Shown: positions 1 to 9,146, counted from the first letter of the stretch. The stretch is 64,000 nucleotides of DNA from JANLYC01 sp963815445 (GCA_963815445.1 CAWFGV010000011.1:806001-870000), one strand, 5' to 3'. Program-made: numbers and translations. The notes: a model not told the origin generated them from the letters alone.

Positions 1-1
1 G

Positions 2-379
2 GAGCCACGCACGCTCGTGGACGAGGTACCCGCGGCGGACCTGCGTGCGTTCGCGCGCGCGTCGGCCGGGACGTTCATGGCTGACTTCACCACCTGGATG
101 ACCCTCGACATCGCCTGGGGGCAGCGGTACGCCGTCACGACCTGGTGTCGCATCCTCGCGACCCTCGAGTCCGGCCGGGTCGTCTCGAAGCGGGCTGCCC
201 TCGAGTGGGGTAGGCGGACGCTCGGCACCGAGTGGGGCGATCTTCTCCAACAGGTGATCGACGACCGCGCCCGCGGGTTCGACCAGGATGACACTGCACG
301 GCCAGGAACCGTCGAGCAGACATTGGCGTTCGCTGCCTTCGCCGAGGAGCGGGCACGGACACCGCAGGGCCAGGGTTGA
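2..379 (+). CDS. Partial aminoglycoside adenylyltransferase-like protein (C-terminal DUF4111-type domain)
   Basis: The reading frame is open from the first bases of the window, so the 5' end, including any nucleotidyltransferase domain, lies outside. The visible 125 residues resemble the helical C-terminal domain of AadA/DUF4111 proteins: a run with CRILATLESG, then SKRAALEWG, is the typical substrate-side helix pair that follows the nucleotidyltransferase fold. Full-length family members transfer AMP to aminoglycosides, but many chromosomal actinobacterial copies have no proven resistance role. A GTG at 17 could be read as a start, but the residues before it (PRTLV) also fit the family, so a true start upstream is more likely. 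Family assignment is inference from a partial sequence. Confidence 0.6.
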   Translation, partial: EPRTLVDEVPAADLRAFARASAGTFMADFTTWMTLDIAWGQRYAVTTWCRILATLESGRVVSKRAALEWGRRTLGTEWGDLLQQVIDDRARGFDQDDTARPGTVEQTLAFAAFAEERARTPQGQG

Positions 380-426
380 CCGCGTCCCGGTGGCCACTGT
401 CGGACGGCCGTGGAAACCTGCACACC

Positions 427-978
427 ATGACGACAACCTGGACATCAATGCTGGTCGACCAGCTCGACTTCTACATGGCGGCCCATCTGCTGCCGCGGCT
501 GACGGGACTGACCGACGACGAGTACCTGTGGGAGCCGGCCGACGGCTGCTGGTCGGTCCGCCCGGACCCGGTCGGCGGGTGGTTCGTAGAGGAGGGCCCC
601 GATGACGGACGCGATCACGTGACCACGATCGCGTGGAGACTGGCGCACCTGGCCGTGGGCAACCTCGGCACGCGGTCCCTGTGCTTCTTCGGCCCCGACT
701 TCTCAGCGGGCACCGACATGTTCGATGCGCGCTACCAGCCGCCAGTACCCGGGACGGCTGATGCGGCCGTCAGCCTGCTCCAGGAGTCCTACACCCGCTG
801 GCGCGACGGCATCGCCGGCCTCGATGACGACAGCCTGTCCGCCCCGGTGGGACCTCGTGGTGGACCATTCTCCGCCGACCCCATGGGTGCGTTGGTCCTC
901 CACGTGAGCCGCGAGACCATGCATCACGGCGGCGAGATCGGCCTTCTTCGCGACCTCTACCGGGAGCAGCGGAGATGA
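427..978 (+). CDS. DinB/DUF664-family putative metal-dependent protein
   Basis: A 183-residue four-helix protein of the DinB/mycothiol-dependent superfamily. Visible signs are an N-terminal helix (DQLDFYM), a WEPADGCWS turn typical of DUF664 members, a His in WRLAHLAVG near residue 74, and a terminal HVSRETMHHGGE helix that supplies the other likely metal-binding His residues. Members act as thiol-dependent S-transferases or isomerases in actinobacteria (family knowledge); no substrate can be read here. The ATG at 427 was chosen because it opens the conserved domain; the frame extends 17 codons upstream without family similarity. It stands alone, 48 bases after the adenylyltransferase-like gene. 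Confidence 0.75.
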   Translation: MTTTWTSMLVDQLDFYMAAHLLPRLTGLTDDEYLWEPADGCWSVRPDPVGGWFVEEGPDDGRDHVTTIAWRLAHLAVGNLGTRSLCFFGPDFSAGTDMFDARYQPPVPGTADAAVSLLQESYTRWRDGIAGLDDDSLSAPVGPRGGPFSADPMGALVLHVSRETMHHGGEIGLLRDLYREQRR

Positions 979-1003
979 TCCTGGTAGCCGGTGCTGACGC
1001 CGA

Positions 1004-1801
1004 TCAATGGGCGGAAATGACGGCGACGCGACGACCGAAGAGCCGCTTCGCCTGCCGGGCCGTGAGGATCCCGTTGGCCGCGCTCGTACCGGCGGTCGCG
1101 CCTGCCTTCTGCGTCTGCCATTTCGTGACCTCGGCACGGGTCAGCTCGAGGTAGTTGCCGGTCACGGGGAGCTCGACGCCATCCTCGAGCGGGATCCGGT
1201 TCAGCCGGTGCTGAAGCATCCGCACGCTGTCGGAGTTCTTGGTGCCGAACGTCAGCTCCGCCAGGACAACCCTCCCCTTGGACAGCGGATGCGGCGGCTC
1301 CCTGGTGTAGACGAGGCTGGGCGGGAAGATGCAGATCCCGTTGGAGGCGATGCCGCTGGTGGGTGGTCCCTCGTCGGCCCCGATGCCGCTCAGGTACTGG
1401 AACGGGTCACTGAACCGGTGCTTCGTCATGACGGCGACATGCAGGTGCGGGCCGGTCGAGTGGCCGTTGTGGCCGCTCAAGGCAATCTGTTGCCCGGCGG
1501 TGATCTCGTCGCCCTTCTGTACCGGGACGTTGGGCGACACGTGCAGGTAGAGCACGGTGGCCAGCTCGCCCTTGTAGGTGATCCCCTGCATCACCCAGTT
1601 CGCTTCCTGACCACTCACCCCCTCCTGGTCGGGAGCCATGTTCGGCTGGTCGTCGTTCGTCGCGAGGATGATGCCGTTGCGAACGGCAAAGACCGGAGTA
1701 CCGATCCCGACGCCATAGTCGTAGCCGGCATGCAGATCGCCCTTGGAGTAGCGCCAGGTGGTCCCCAAACTCATCTTCTTCGGTGCCAACGGGAGATTCA
1801 T
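1004..1801 (-). CDS. M23-family (LytM) peptidase with a C-terminal peptidoglycan-binding-like region
   Basis: Residues about 20-125 form a LytM/M23 zinc metallopeptidase: HAGYDYG gives the first His and Asp ligands (about H24 and D28), and GPHLHV near residue 118 gives the HxH motif. Members cut peptidoglycan cross-links or interpeptides. The C-terminal 80 residues (KNSDSVRMLQHRLNRIPLE onward) resemble a PG_binding_1-type helical repeat. No signal peptide is visible from either the ATG at 1801 or the upstream ATG at 1837, which is odd for a cell-wall enzyme. The gene may be phage-derived or use another export route (inference). It is convergent with the DinB gene. Confidence 0.8.
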   Translation of the reverse strand: MNLPLAPKKMSLGTTWRYSKGDLHAGYDYGVGIGTPVFAVRNGIILATNDDQPNMAPDQEGVSGQEANWVMQGITYKGELATVLYLHVSPNVPVQKGDEITAGQQIALSGHNGHSTGPHLHVAVMTKHRFSDPFQYLSGIGADEGPPTSGIASNGICIFPPSLVYTREPPHPLSKGRVVLAELTFGTKNSDSVRMLQHRLNRIPLEDGVELPVTGNYLELTRAEVTKWQTQKAGATAGTSAANGILTARQAKRLFGRRVAVISAH

Positions 1802-1880
1802 ACCCCTGTCGTACGCCTCAGCCCGGCGTCCCGACATAGTCCATTCGGCCCATTTGGCGCGTCCCTGCCGCGTGGGGCTC

Positions 1881-1960
1881 AGCGCAGGTCACCACAGGTC
1901 AGCGCAGGTCAGCGCAGGTCAGCGCAGGTCAGCGCAGGTCAGCGCAGGTCAGCGCAGATC
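1881..1960. repeat. 10-bp tandem repeat, eight units
   Basis: Eight consecutive 10-bp units with consensus AGCGCAGGTC; unit 2 (1891-1900) begins ACCAC and unit 8 (1951-1960) carries one A substitution. Read on the minus strand, the unit is the last codons of the adjacent enolase-superfamily pseudogene (Asp-Leu-Arg-stop), so the array looks like repeated copying of that gene's 3' end. The period is about one helical turn. Confidence 0.95.
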
Positions 1961-2765
1961 AGCCAGGTCGGTCCGTAGGCGGGAAGCGCGGGCCAACCGC
2001 GCCGGGTTGACCTCAACACCCCAGCCGGGGTCCGGCGGGATGTCGACCTGCCCTGCGGTCACCGCGAACGGATCGCGCACGAACAGACCGCTCTGCCAGG
2101 GGTAGTACTCCGGCCCTTCTTGGACAGCTCGAGGTACTTGCCGGCGTCGAGCAGCCGGCCGACCTCGATCACTCGCGGCGGCGAGAAGCCGCTGTTGGCA
2201 TCGACCAGCCTGGCGACGCCGTCACCGAGCGCGTGCGCACGGTCGGGACCACCTCTTCGGTGCGCCCGGGCCATTCGTCGATGTCGTGGCCGCACTCGGC
2301 GCCTACCCGCCACTTGAACGCGTCGAAGCCCGCTTCGTCGCGCAGTCGGCACAACCGGTCAGCCTCGTCGCGCGGGGTGATGTCTCGCCGCATGGACGAG
2401 CCGTAGGCGCGTAGCCGACCGGGTCGACCACCGAGCAGCTCGACAACCGGTCGACCGAGCGCCCCTCCCGTGCAGGTCCCACAGGGCCGTGTCGACCCCG
2501 GCGAGGGCACGGCAACGGTAGCTGCCCGGGAACTTGTGTTCGCGCTCCTCTACTCGCGTCACGACGGCGCCGATCCCCACGGCATCCATGCCCAGCGCCC
2601 AGGGCGCCACTTGCCGGTGGAAGACCTGAGCGGTGATGTCCGCGTGTACGTCGACGTCTGCCCCTAGCCGACCAGCCCCTCGGAGGTGGTGAGCCGGACG
2701 AAGCACGCGAACTCGTCGTGGAAGGTTTCGAGCGAGGTGATGCTCCCCAGCTCGCCGGGCTCCAT
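1949..2765 (-). pseudogene. Decayed mandelate racemase/muconate lactonizing enzyme (enolase superfamily)
   Basis: Pieces of one protein appear in successive frames. The N-terminal piece starts at ATG 2765 and reads FACFVRLTTSEGLVG, then meets TAG where Trp is expected. The next frame gives FHRQVAPWALG and AGVDTALWDL (about 2470-2640). A third gives DEAGFDAFKWRVG. The fourth gives RLVDANSGF. The C-terminus (PEYYPWQSGLFVRDPF) lies in a further frame and stops at 1951. These are the canonical capping-domain, KxK-type and Asp-ligand landmarks of the superfamily. At least one nonsense change and three frameshifts make it non-functional. The original substrate, some sugar acid or dipeptide, cannot be decided. 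Confidence 0.82.
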
Positions 2766-2979
2766 CAGCTCGCCTCAGTCGAAGACCAGGACACTTCGGG
2801 CTCCTCGCCCCGCCGAAGCTGGTCGATCGCGTCGTCGAGCTACCAGCACGGCTGCTCGGATCTGCACGCTCACACTCTCTCGCGCCCGCCGGCCATCGTG
2901 CCGAAACCCCGCCGGTGACACGCCGCACGAGAACGCGAGCGGGATCACCGACGTGTCTGGCTGGACTCCGACTCGTTGT

Positions 2980-3390
2980 TCATCGGCCCAGATCCATCGT
3001 GTAGCACACGGCCGTCCCGTCCAGCACGATGGTGCCGTCCTGGCGGACGACGCGGGTCCTCAGTTCGGTGATGGGCTTGTCGGCGCGAGCCGTGATGACC
3101 TCCACCTCGCCCCGAATCGTGTCGCCGGGACGGACCGGCGCCTTGAAGTCCCAGTTGACGTTGAGGAAGACGGTGCCGGGCCCCGGCAGCTTCTCGGCCA
3201 CGACGGCGTTGAGGATGGCGCTGGTGACGCCGCCCTGCACGACGATCTCGCCGAACCTCGAAGCTGCGGCAGCCTCCTTGTCGTAGTGCAGCGGGTTGTG
3301 GTCACCGCTGATCGCGGTGAAGAGCTCGATGTCCTCCTCTCCCACGACACGCGTCAAGCTGGCGTTGTCTCCTGGCTTCCACGTCGTCAT
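2980..3390 (-). CDS. MaoC-family hot-dog dehydratase (R-specific enoyl-CoA hydratase-like)
   Basis: A 136-residue single hot-dog protein. SGDHNPLHYD near residues 28-37 carries the Asp and His of the hydratase-2 active site, followed by the VQGGVTSAIL helix and the strand FKAPVRPGDTIRG typical of MaoC. Family members hydrate trans-2-enoyl-CoA to (R)-3-hydroxyacyl-CoA in fatty-acid or polyhydroxyalkanoate metabolism, acting as dimers in the cytosol. ATG at 3390 gives the expected family length. It is isolated, between the enolase remnant and the divergent phosphoesterase gene, so the physiological substrate is unknown. Confidence 0.85.
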   Translation of the reverse strand: MTTWKPGDNASLTRVVGEEDIELFTAISGDHNPLHYDKEAAAASRFGEIVVQGGVTSAILNAVVAEKLPGPGTVFLNVNWDFKAPVRPGDTIRGEVEVITARADKPITELRTRVVRQDGTIVLDGTAVCYTMDLGR

Positions 3391-3512
3391 CGCACACCGC
3401 TTCCTTCTGGTCTGCTGTGCTCTGCCGGTCTCCAGGGCGTCCCCGTCCTCGTCGGCAACGCTACCCCTGTACGTCAGCGGGGAGCCGCGAACGGCCCGAC
3501 TAGCCTGTGTCC

Positions 3513-4433
3513 ATGTCGGCGCGCAACAGGCTCATCCTGGCGGGAGGCCTGGCGGCGGTCGTCCTGACGGCGGTGATCGCCGGTCCTGACCTGTTGGATC
3601 GAGCCCGCTACGGCTCACGCGGCCTCGACGTCGGGGCGCCGACCGCGACCTGGGGTGTCGACGAACCTCAGGGTCACTCGGCACGAGCGGTCCGGGTTGC
3701 TGTCGTAGGCGACCCCGGTACCGGCGGAGCCAGCGAGCTGGAAGTCGCTCACGTAGTGGCGGATCAGCACGACAGGAGCCCGTATGACGCGCTGGTACTC
3801 CCCGGCGACCTCATCTACCCCCGAGGCGACGTCGACCTGATCGAGGAGGCAGTGCTCCAGCCCTACGACCCGCTGCTGAGCGAGGGCGTCCAGCTGTTGC
3901 CCGTGCTGGGGAACCACGACTACCTGAACGGCGAGGCACGCCAGATCATGGATCGGCTGGGCCGCTCCTCCGACTGGTACGCGCAGGAGATCGGACTTGC
4001 GCTGTTCATCGTCTTGGACTCCAACCGCGTCGATGATCCCGATCAGACGCGTTGGCTGCAGCAGACGCTTCACGACTCCACCGCCAGGTGGGTGATCGCC
4101 GCCATGCATCATCCGCCCTACTCAGCAGGCATGCACGGCTCCGATCTCGACGTGCGCGACGCGTGGGCGGGTCTGTTCACGCGATACAAGGTCGACCTCG
4201 TGCTGGCGGGGCATGACCACGACTACCAACGCTCCGAGGTGATCGGCGGCGTGGTGTATGTCGTCACCGGTGGCGGTGCCAAGACGCGTCCCACCGGCAC
4301 GGAGTCGTTCACGGCATTCTCTGCCAGCACGCTGCACTACCTCGACCTGCAAATCGGGGCGGCTCAGATCACGGGACAGGCCATCGACTCCCAAGGACAC
4401 GTGTTCGACGAGTTCGTGCTCACGGGGGGCTGA
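3513..4433 (+). CDS. Exported metallophosphoesterase (purple acid phosphatase-like)
   Basis: A calcineurin-like phosphoesterase of 306 residues. The metal-site motifs appear in order: VVGDPGTGG, PGDLIYP, GNHDY, MHHPPY and GHDHDYQ. An N-terminal hydrophobic stretch (residues about 5-25) after two basic residues suggests a signal anchor or signal peptide, so the enzyme probably works outside the membrane on phosphomonoesters. The ATG at 3513 was preferred; a GTG two codons upstream is equally in frame. It is divergent from the MaoC gene and convergent with the ROK regulator, whose stop codon overlaps its 3' end by about 14 bases. Confidence 0.85.
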   Translation: MSARNRLILAGGLAAVVLTAVIAGPDLLDRARYGSRGLDVGAPTATWGVDEPQGHSARAVRVAVVGDPGTGGASELEVAHVVADQHDRSPYDALVLPGDLIYPRGDVDLIEEAVLQPYDPLLSEGVQLLPVLGNHDYLNGEARQIMDRLGRSSDWYAQEIGLALFIVLDSNRVDDPDQTRWLQQTLHDSTARWVIAAMHHPPYSAGMHGSDLDVRDAWAGLFTRYKVDLVLAGHDHDYQRSEVIGGVVYVVTGGGAKTRPTGTESFTAFSASTLHYLDLQIGAAQITGQAIDSQGHVFDEFVLTGG

Positions 4434-5664
4434 CGACCATCTCCGCCGGGGCAGGGCCGGTCCCGTTGACCGTCATCACCTCCAGCGGGTCTGCCAGGAG
4501 CCGCGCGAACGCGAGCTCGGCGGCGCCCATCATCGACGAGTCCTCACCGAGCCCGGCCACGCGCAGCTGTACTTGACGACCAGGCGGCATCAGCGTGTCC
4601 ATCCCGAGCCCGTCGAGGAGAAGATCGTGGCGTGCCTCCAGCACCCGGCCGAGCATGCCCCCGAGGACGATGACCTCAGGATTGAAGATGTTGACCACAC
4701 TGCGGAGCCCGAACCCGGTCCACGCAGCCACATTGCCGAGCGACTCCGCCGCGCGCACCTCGCCGGCGTTGGCTGCTTCGATCACCTCGGCAACTGCGGG
4801 CGGCCCACCTCCGCGCAGGCGACCGGCCCCGGTGAGCAGCTCGTTTTCGCCGATCTTCGTCTCCCAGCAGCCGATCGCGCCGCACCGGCACTCTCGGCCG
4901 TCGCGGTCAACCGGCAGGTGACCCACCTCGCCCGCGTACCCCTCGACCCCGCGCAGCAGCTGTCCGCCAACGAGGAAACCACCACCGATGCCGACGCTGC
5001 CGCTGATGTAGGCGACCTCTGACACCCCCCGGGCCGCCCCGCGGACGTGCTCTGCCAGAACGCCGAGGTTGGCGTCGTTGCCGGTCACCACGGGCATGCG
5101 GAGCTCTGCACTGAGGAGAGCGGTGAAGGGCTGGTCGACCCAACCCAGGTTCGGTCCGAAGCGCACGAGGCCGTCCGTCGCTCGAACTGCTCCGGGCACG
5201 GAGACGCCGACGCCGATGCATCTGTGCGGCTTATCGTGGGTCAACAGGTCACGCGACAGCTGTGACACCGATTCCACGACGTCCTCGACCTCGTGCGATC
5301 CGCGTTCGTGCAGTCGCGTACTCCGGTCGAGGACCACGCCGCCGAGGCCCACCAGGGCGATGTCGATGCGGTCGACGTCGAGAGCGATCGCCAGCACCGT
5401 GACATCGGACCGGGCGGAGACCACCAGCGACGGTCGTCCCAGTCGACGTCCGCGGGCGGTGGGATCCTCCGTCTGGGGGCCTTCGTGCACGAGTCCCAGC
5501 GTCTCGAGCTGGCCGGTCAGGTCACCGATCGTGCTCCTGTTCAGGCCGAGTTCGGTGGTCAGCTGTGCCCGCGTCGTGGGTCCTTCGGTGTGCACCCGCC
5601 GCAGGAGGGCCGACAGGTTGACCCGGCGGAGCTCCTCCTGGCTGATGCCTGACCGCGTCACCAC
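4420..5664 (-). CDS. xylR: ROK-family transcriptional repressor, probable XylR
   Basis: An N-terminal winged helix (RVNLSALLRRV, then TRAQLTTELGLNRSTIGDL) is followed by a ROK sugar-kinase-like domain with the structural zinc motif CRCGAIGCWE. The kinase phosphate motif DxGxT is replaced near IALDVDRIDIAL, as in ROK repressors that sense sugar rather than phosphorylate it. It is last in the minus-strand xylose transport operon, 28 bases after the permease stop, and so probably controls that operon and the divergent xylA. The frame is open to 5784, but a GGAGGT site 5-8 bases before the paired GTG codons at 5664 and 5661 sets the start there. Confidence 0.85.
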   Translation of the reverse strand: MVTRSGISQEELRRVNLSALLRRVHTEGPTTRAQLTTELGLNRSTIGDLTGQLETLGLVHEGPQTEDPTARGRRLGRPSLVVSARSDVTVLAIALDVDRIDIALVGLGGVVLDRSTRLHERGSHEVEDVVESVSQLSRDLLTHDKPHRCIGVGVSVPGAVRATDGLVRFGPNLGWVDQPFTALLSAELRMPVVTGNDANLGVLAEHVRGAARGVSEVAYISGSVGIGGGFLVGGQLLRGVEGYAGEVGHLPVDRDGRECRCGAIGCWETKIGENELLTGAGRLRGGGPPAVAEVIEAANAGEVRAAESLGNVAAWTGFGLRSVVNIFNPEVIVLGGMLGRVLEARHDLLLDGLGMDTLMPPGRQVQLRVAGLGEDSSMMGAAELAFARLLADPLEVMTVNGTGPAPAEMVVSPP

Positions 5665-5692
5665 GCCGGACCTCCGCGACCCGGTCCGCCGC

Positions 5693-6970
5693 TCACAGTC
5701 TCCCAGTCGCGGCCGCACGTCGTCGGCTGATGGCGTCGACACTGGCGGCCAGCAGCAGCACGCCACCCGTGACCATGTAGACACGGCCGGGGGGCTGGTT
5801 GAGCAGCGCCATCCCGTTGTCGATCACAGCCACGACAGCGCCGCCGATCAATGCGCCCACGACCTTGCCCTTGCCCCCGAAGAGGCTCGTGCCACCGATG
5901 ACCGCCGCACCCACGGCGAACAGCAGCGTCTGTTGGCCACCGGTCGAGGGCGAGACGGAGTTGGTCCTGCTGGCAAGCAGGATGCCGGCGATCGCCGCCA
6001 GCGTCGAGCACATGATGAAGCACGACAGCTTGACCATGGGCACGTTGATGCCGGCGCGGCGCGCCGCCTCGGCGTTGCCGCCGACGGCATACACGTGCCG
6101 GCCCCACGCCGTACGGCTCAGCAGGAAGGTGAGGACGATCAGGAGCGCGACCAGGACGACCACCACGATCGGGATCCCCTTGAGCGAGCTGAGCGCGGGG
6201 TTGCGGCTCCGCTCCTTGCTCAGGTACGCCGTCGCGGCGATGAGGATCGCCGACAGCACCCCGACCTTGGTCGCCCACAGGATGAACGGGTCTGCCTGGA
6301 GACCCTTCTTGCGTCGGGCTGTCGTGTTGCGAAGCGTCACGCCCGCGTAGATCGCGACTCCGGCGAGTGTCAGCACCCAGCCCATCCACACCGGCAGCTG
6401 GCTGTTCATGATCGCGAGGATCTTGTCGTTGCGGTAAGGGATCGTTCCGCCCTCACCGATGAGCACGAGCATCAGACCCTGCAGAGCCAGGAAGAAGGCG
6501 AGGGTGACGACGAACGACGGTATCTGGAGCCGCGCCACCAGGAGACCGATGGCGGTTCCGATGACGGCGCCCGTGGCCAGGCAGATGACGATGGAGACGA
6601 CCCAGTTGAAGTCGTGCCTCGTCATCACGATGCCCATGACGCTGGCGGCGGTGCCGGCCGTGTAACCGGCGGACAGGTCGATTTCGCCCAGCAGCAGGAC
6701 GAAGACCAGGCCCATGGCCAGCACGATGACCGCGGCGCCTTGGTTGATCAGGTTGGCGAAGTTGAACGCGTTGGTGAACTGCTGCGGCTTCAGAACACTG
6801 AACACGATGACGAGGGCGACGAGTCCCATGATCGCCGGAAGGGCCCCCACGTCGCCGCCACGGATCCGGGTGACGTAGTCACGGACGATGGCGCCGATCG
6901 AGTTGTCCACCTGTTCCAGCTCGCTCGGGCCGCTCGGTGTGCTCGGCGTGGACGTAGAAGTCGTGGTCAT
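5693..6970 (-). CDS. xylH: Xylose-type ABC transporter permease
   Basis: A 425-residue inner-membrane protein with about ten hydrophobic segments of the XylH/RbsC class. Family landmarks include LLGEIDLSAGYTAG in the middle and YAVGGNAEAARRAGI in the cytoplasmic coupling loop, then FAVGAAVIGGTSLFGGKG. XylH is longer than RbsC because of an extra segment, and 425 residues fits that. It would form the channel dimer energised by the ATPase encoded just upstream; the two genes overlap by 4 bases (6967-6970), which implies translational coupling. The xylose assignment rests on the adjacent xylA. Confidence 0.92.
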   Translation of the reverse strand: MTTTSTSTPSTPSGPSELEQVDNSIGAIVRDYVTRIRGGDVGALPAIMGLVALVIVFSVLKPQQFTNAFNFANLINQGAAVIVLAMGLVFVLLLGEIDLSAGYTAGTAASVMGIVMTRHDFNWVVSIVICLATGAVIGTAIGLLVARLQIPSFVVTLAFFLALQGLMLVLIGEGGTIPYRNDKILAIMNSQLPVWMGWVLTLAGVAIYAGVTLRNTTARRKKGLQADPFILWATKVGVLSAILIAATAYLSKERSRNPALSSLKGIPIVVVVLVALLIVLTFLLSRTAWGRHVYAVGGNAEAARRAGINVPMVKLSCFIMCSTLAAIAGILLASRTNSVSPSTGGQQTLLFAVGAAVIGGTSLFGGKGKVVGALIGGAVVAVIDNGMALLNQPPGRVYMVTGGVLLLAASVDAISRRRAAATGRL

Positions 6971-7776
6971 CGCCCGCTCCCTTCCGCGTTGTTCCCGAGC
7001 TCCCCGGACCGGCCGGTGGTGATGAGCTCGACGACCTGGTTGTTCGTGACGTCTTTGGTGTGCACCTGAGCGGCCATCTCGCCGAGATAGAGAACAGCGA
7101 TGTCGTCGGCCACCTCGAACACGTCATTGAGGTTGTGACTGATGAGCACGACACCGAGGCCCCGGTCCGCGAGCCGACGTACCAGCAACAGCACCTGCTC
7201 GGTCTGAGCAACGCCGAGGGCAGCCGTGGGCTCGTCGAGGATCACGATCCTGGAGTTCCACAACACCGCGCGCGCGATCGCCACCGTCTGTCGCTGACCA
7301 CCGGACAGGCTTGCGACATGGGTCCGTACGGACTTGAGGGTACGGACAGACAGCCCGGTGAGCGTCTCCCTGGCGCGCGTCTCCATCGTCTCTTCGTCGA
7401 GGCGTCCCGTCTTGGTCAGCTCGCGACCGAGGAACATGTTGTGGACGACGTCGAGGTTGTCGCACAGCGCGAGATCCTGGTAGACGACTTCGATGCCCAA
7501 GGCGTTGCTGTCCTTCGGACTAGCCACCTTGACGGGCTTTCCTTCGAAGAGGTACTCACCCTTGTCGAACGAGTGGATCCCGGCGATTCCCTTGATGAGG
7601 GTGCTCTTCCCGGCGCCGTTGTCACCGACCAGTGCGGTGACCCGCCCGGGCGTCACGTCGAGGCTGACGCCCCGTAGCACCTGCACCGCGCCGAAGCTCT
7701 TGTGAATATCTCGCAACGAGAGGAGCGGCTCTTGCGAGCCGACAGCGGGCGCAGGCTCAGTGGTGATCGTCGACAT
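6967..7776 (-). CDS. xylG: Sugar ABC transporter ATP-binding protein, single-domain XylG type
   Basis: A 269-residue ATPase with Walker A GDNGAGKST, signature LSGGQRQ, Walker B VILDEPTAALG and switch His in ISHNL. Enterobacterial XylG has two fused ABC domains (about 510 residues); this one has only one, so it would have to work as a homodimer. That short form is common in actinobacteria. ATG 7776 was chosen because AGGAG lies just upstream and the frame before it (to 7878) is low complexity. It sits between the binding lipoprotein and the permease genes. Confidence 0.9.
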   Translation of the reverse strand: MSTITTEPAPAVGSQEPLLSLRDIHKSFGAVQVLRGVSLDVTPGRVTALVGDNGAGKSTLIKGIAGIHSFDKGEYLFEGKPVKVASPKDSNALGIEVVYQDLALCDNLDVVHNMFLGRELTKTGRLDEETMETRARETLTGLSVRTLKSVRTHVASLSGGQRQTVAIARAVLWNSRIVILDEPTAALGVAQTEQVLLLVRRLADRGLGVVLISHNLNDVFEVADDIAVLYLGEMAAQVHTKDVTNNQVVELITTGRSGELGNNAEGSGR

Positions 7777-7941
7777 GTGGATTCTCCTGTCCGGTGGTGG
7801 CACGGAACGCTGGCAGCCGCGGGCGACTGTGGTGGCGGTGGGCGCCCGTTCGACACGACAGTCCGGACGAGCACCCACCGCGGTCTCGGCAGGGCACCAA
7901 CACAGATCCGGACCCGGATCCGTGCTGGTGCCCCGATGCTG

Positions 7942-9066
7942 CTACTTGACGCCGTACTTCGTGCAGAGCGCGGCGTAGGCGCCGGTGCACACGTCGGCAG
8001 CGGACTGGAAGCCGTCTGACACGACGGTCTTGACGTCAGCCTGGAAGATCGCCTGCGGTGTTGCCAGGACCGACGGCACATCGGTCTTGGCGACGGTGTC
8101 CTGCACCGTGCCGGTCACCAGCGCATCCGCGGCAGCCTTGTCGCCGCCGATGAGAGCGATCGCGAGGTCTGAGGCAGCCTTTGCCTCGAGCGCAGTGTTC
8201 TTGTAGACGGTCATGCACTGCGTTCCCGCGAGTACCCGCTGCAGGCCCTCGACGCTGGCGTCCTGGCCCGTCACCGGCACCTTGCCGGCCAGACCGTTGG
8301 CCTTCAGCCGAGCCACGATGCCACCAGCCATGGTGTCGTTGGCCGAGACGATGCCGTCGATCTTCCCGTTCGCTGCGGTGTACAGACCGTCGAAGGCGTT
8401 CCCGGCCTTGGTGGCGTCCCAGAATCCGCTCTGGTCACCCACGAGCTTGTAGTCCCCGGAGTCGATCTTCGGCTGCAGCGCCTCGGCATACCCCTGCTTG
8501 AAGAGGGCCGCGTTGTTGTCGGTCGGGTCGCCGTTGATGTAGATGATGTTGGCCTTGGTCTTGCCCGCGTCGGTCAGACACGTCTCGAGACCCTTGCCCA
8601 TCAGCTGACCGACCACGACGTTGTCGAAGGACACGTAGTAGGACGCACCGCCGCCGAGCGTCAGGCGGTCGTAGTCGATGCTCTGGATACCAGCTGCCGC
8701 AGCCTTCTTCAGGCACGCGCCACCGGACTCCGAGTCGAGGTTCACGATCATGAGGACCTGGACGCCCTCGTTGATCATGCTGTCGCAGATCGTGCCGAAC
8801 TTGGCGACGTCTCCCCCGGCGTTCTGGATGTCGGACCCGATGCCGGCTGCGTCGAACGCGGCCTGCAGGCTGGGCCGATCGTTGGCTTCCCAGCGTGGCG
8901 AGGTGGTGGCATCGGGAAGGATGACACCGACCTTGCCCTTGCTCCCACCGCCGGTCGTCGAACCGCCGCTGGTGTTGTTGTCGCTTCCGCCGCATGCGGC
9001 GGCGAGCAGCAGCATCACGCCGACAGCGGCGACGGCTGCGTGGTGCACACGTCTGCTTTTCAGCAT
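7942..9066 (-). CDS. xylF: Xylose-type sugar-binding lipoprotein
   Basis: First gene of the transport operon. It has a lipoprotein signal peptide with a basic start, hydrophobic core and lipobox LAAAC (Cys about 25), then a Gly/Ser/Thr linker and a type-1 periplasmic-binding fold. VGVILPDATTSPRWEAND and YIDYDRL-like spacing (here SIDYDRL), GDPTDNNA and VTGQDAS match the XylF branch rather than ribose or galactose binders. After lipid anchoring it would deliver xylose to the permease. A good AGGAGG site sits 8-13 bases before ATG 9066. A 165-base gap to the ATPase gene holds no ORF. Confidence 0.92.
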   Translation of the reverse strand: MLKSRRVHHAAVAAVGVMLLLAAACGGSDNNTSGGSTTGGGSKGKVGVILPDATTSPRWEANDRPSLQAAFDAAGIGSDIQNAGGDVAKFGTICDSMINEGVQVLMIVNLDSESGGACLKKAAAAGIQSIDYDRLTLGGGASYYVSFDNVVVGQLMGKGLETCLTDAGKTKANIIYINGDPTDNNAALFKQGYAEALQPKIDSGDYKLVGDQSGFWDATKAGNAFDGLYTAANGKIDGIVSANDTMAGGIVARLKANGLAGKVPVTGQDASVEGLQRVLAGTQCMTVYKNTALEAKAASDLAIALIGGDKAAADALVTGTVQDTVAKTDVPSVLATPQAIFQADVKTVVSDGFQSAADVCTGAYAALCTKYGVK

Positions 9067-9131
9067 CTGAGTTCCTCCTGGTTGTCTGCGCCGGCTGTCG
9101 GATCCAAGGTGTGACCGCCATCACGCTGATT

Positions 9132-9146
9132 GTTGTCAGCCACAAC
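9132..9146. promoter_or_regulatory. Candidate ROK/XylR operator 1 overlapping the xylA -35 region
   Basis: A perfect inverted repeat GTTGT-N5-ACAAC in the 166-base gap between xylF and xylA. It ends one base before the proposed -35 element of xylA. Its placement suggests a binding site for the ROK repressor; the binding itself is inference. Confidence 0.5.

Noticed and set aside
5069..7069. A 666-codon plus-strand open frame opposite the xylose operon
   Set aside because: It lies entirely antisense to the ROK repressor and permease genes and has Arg/Asp/His-rich composition typical of high-GC shadow frames.
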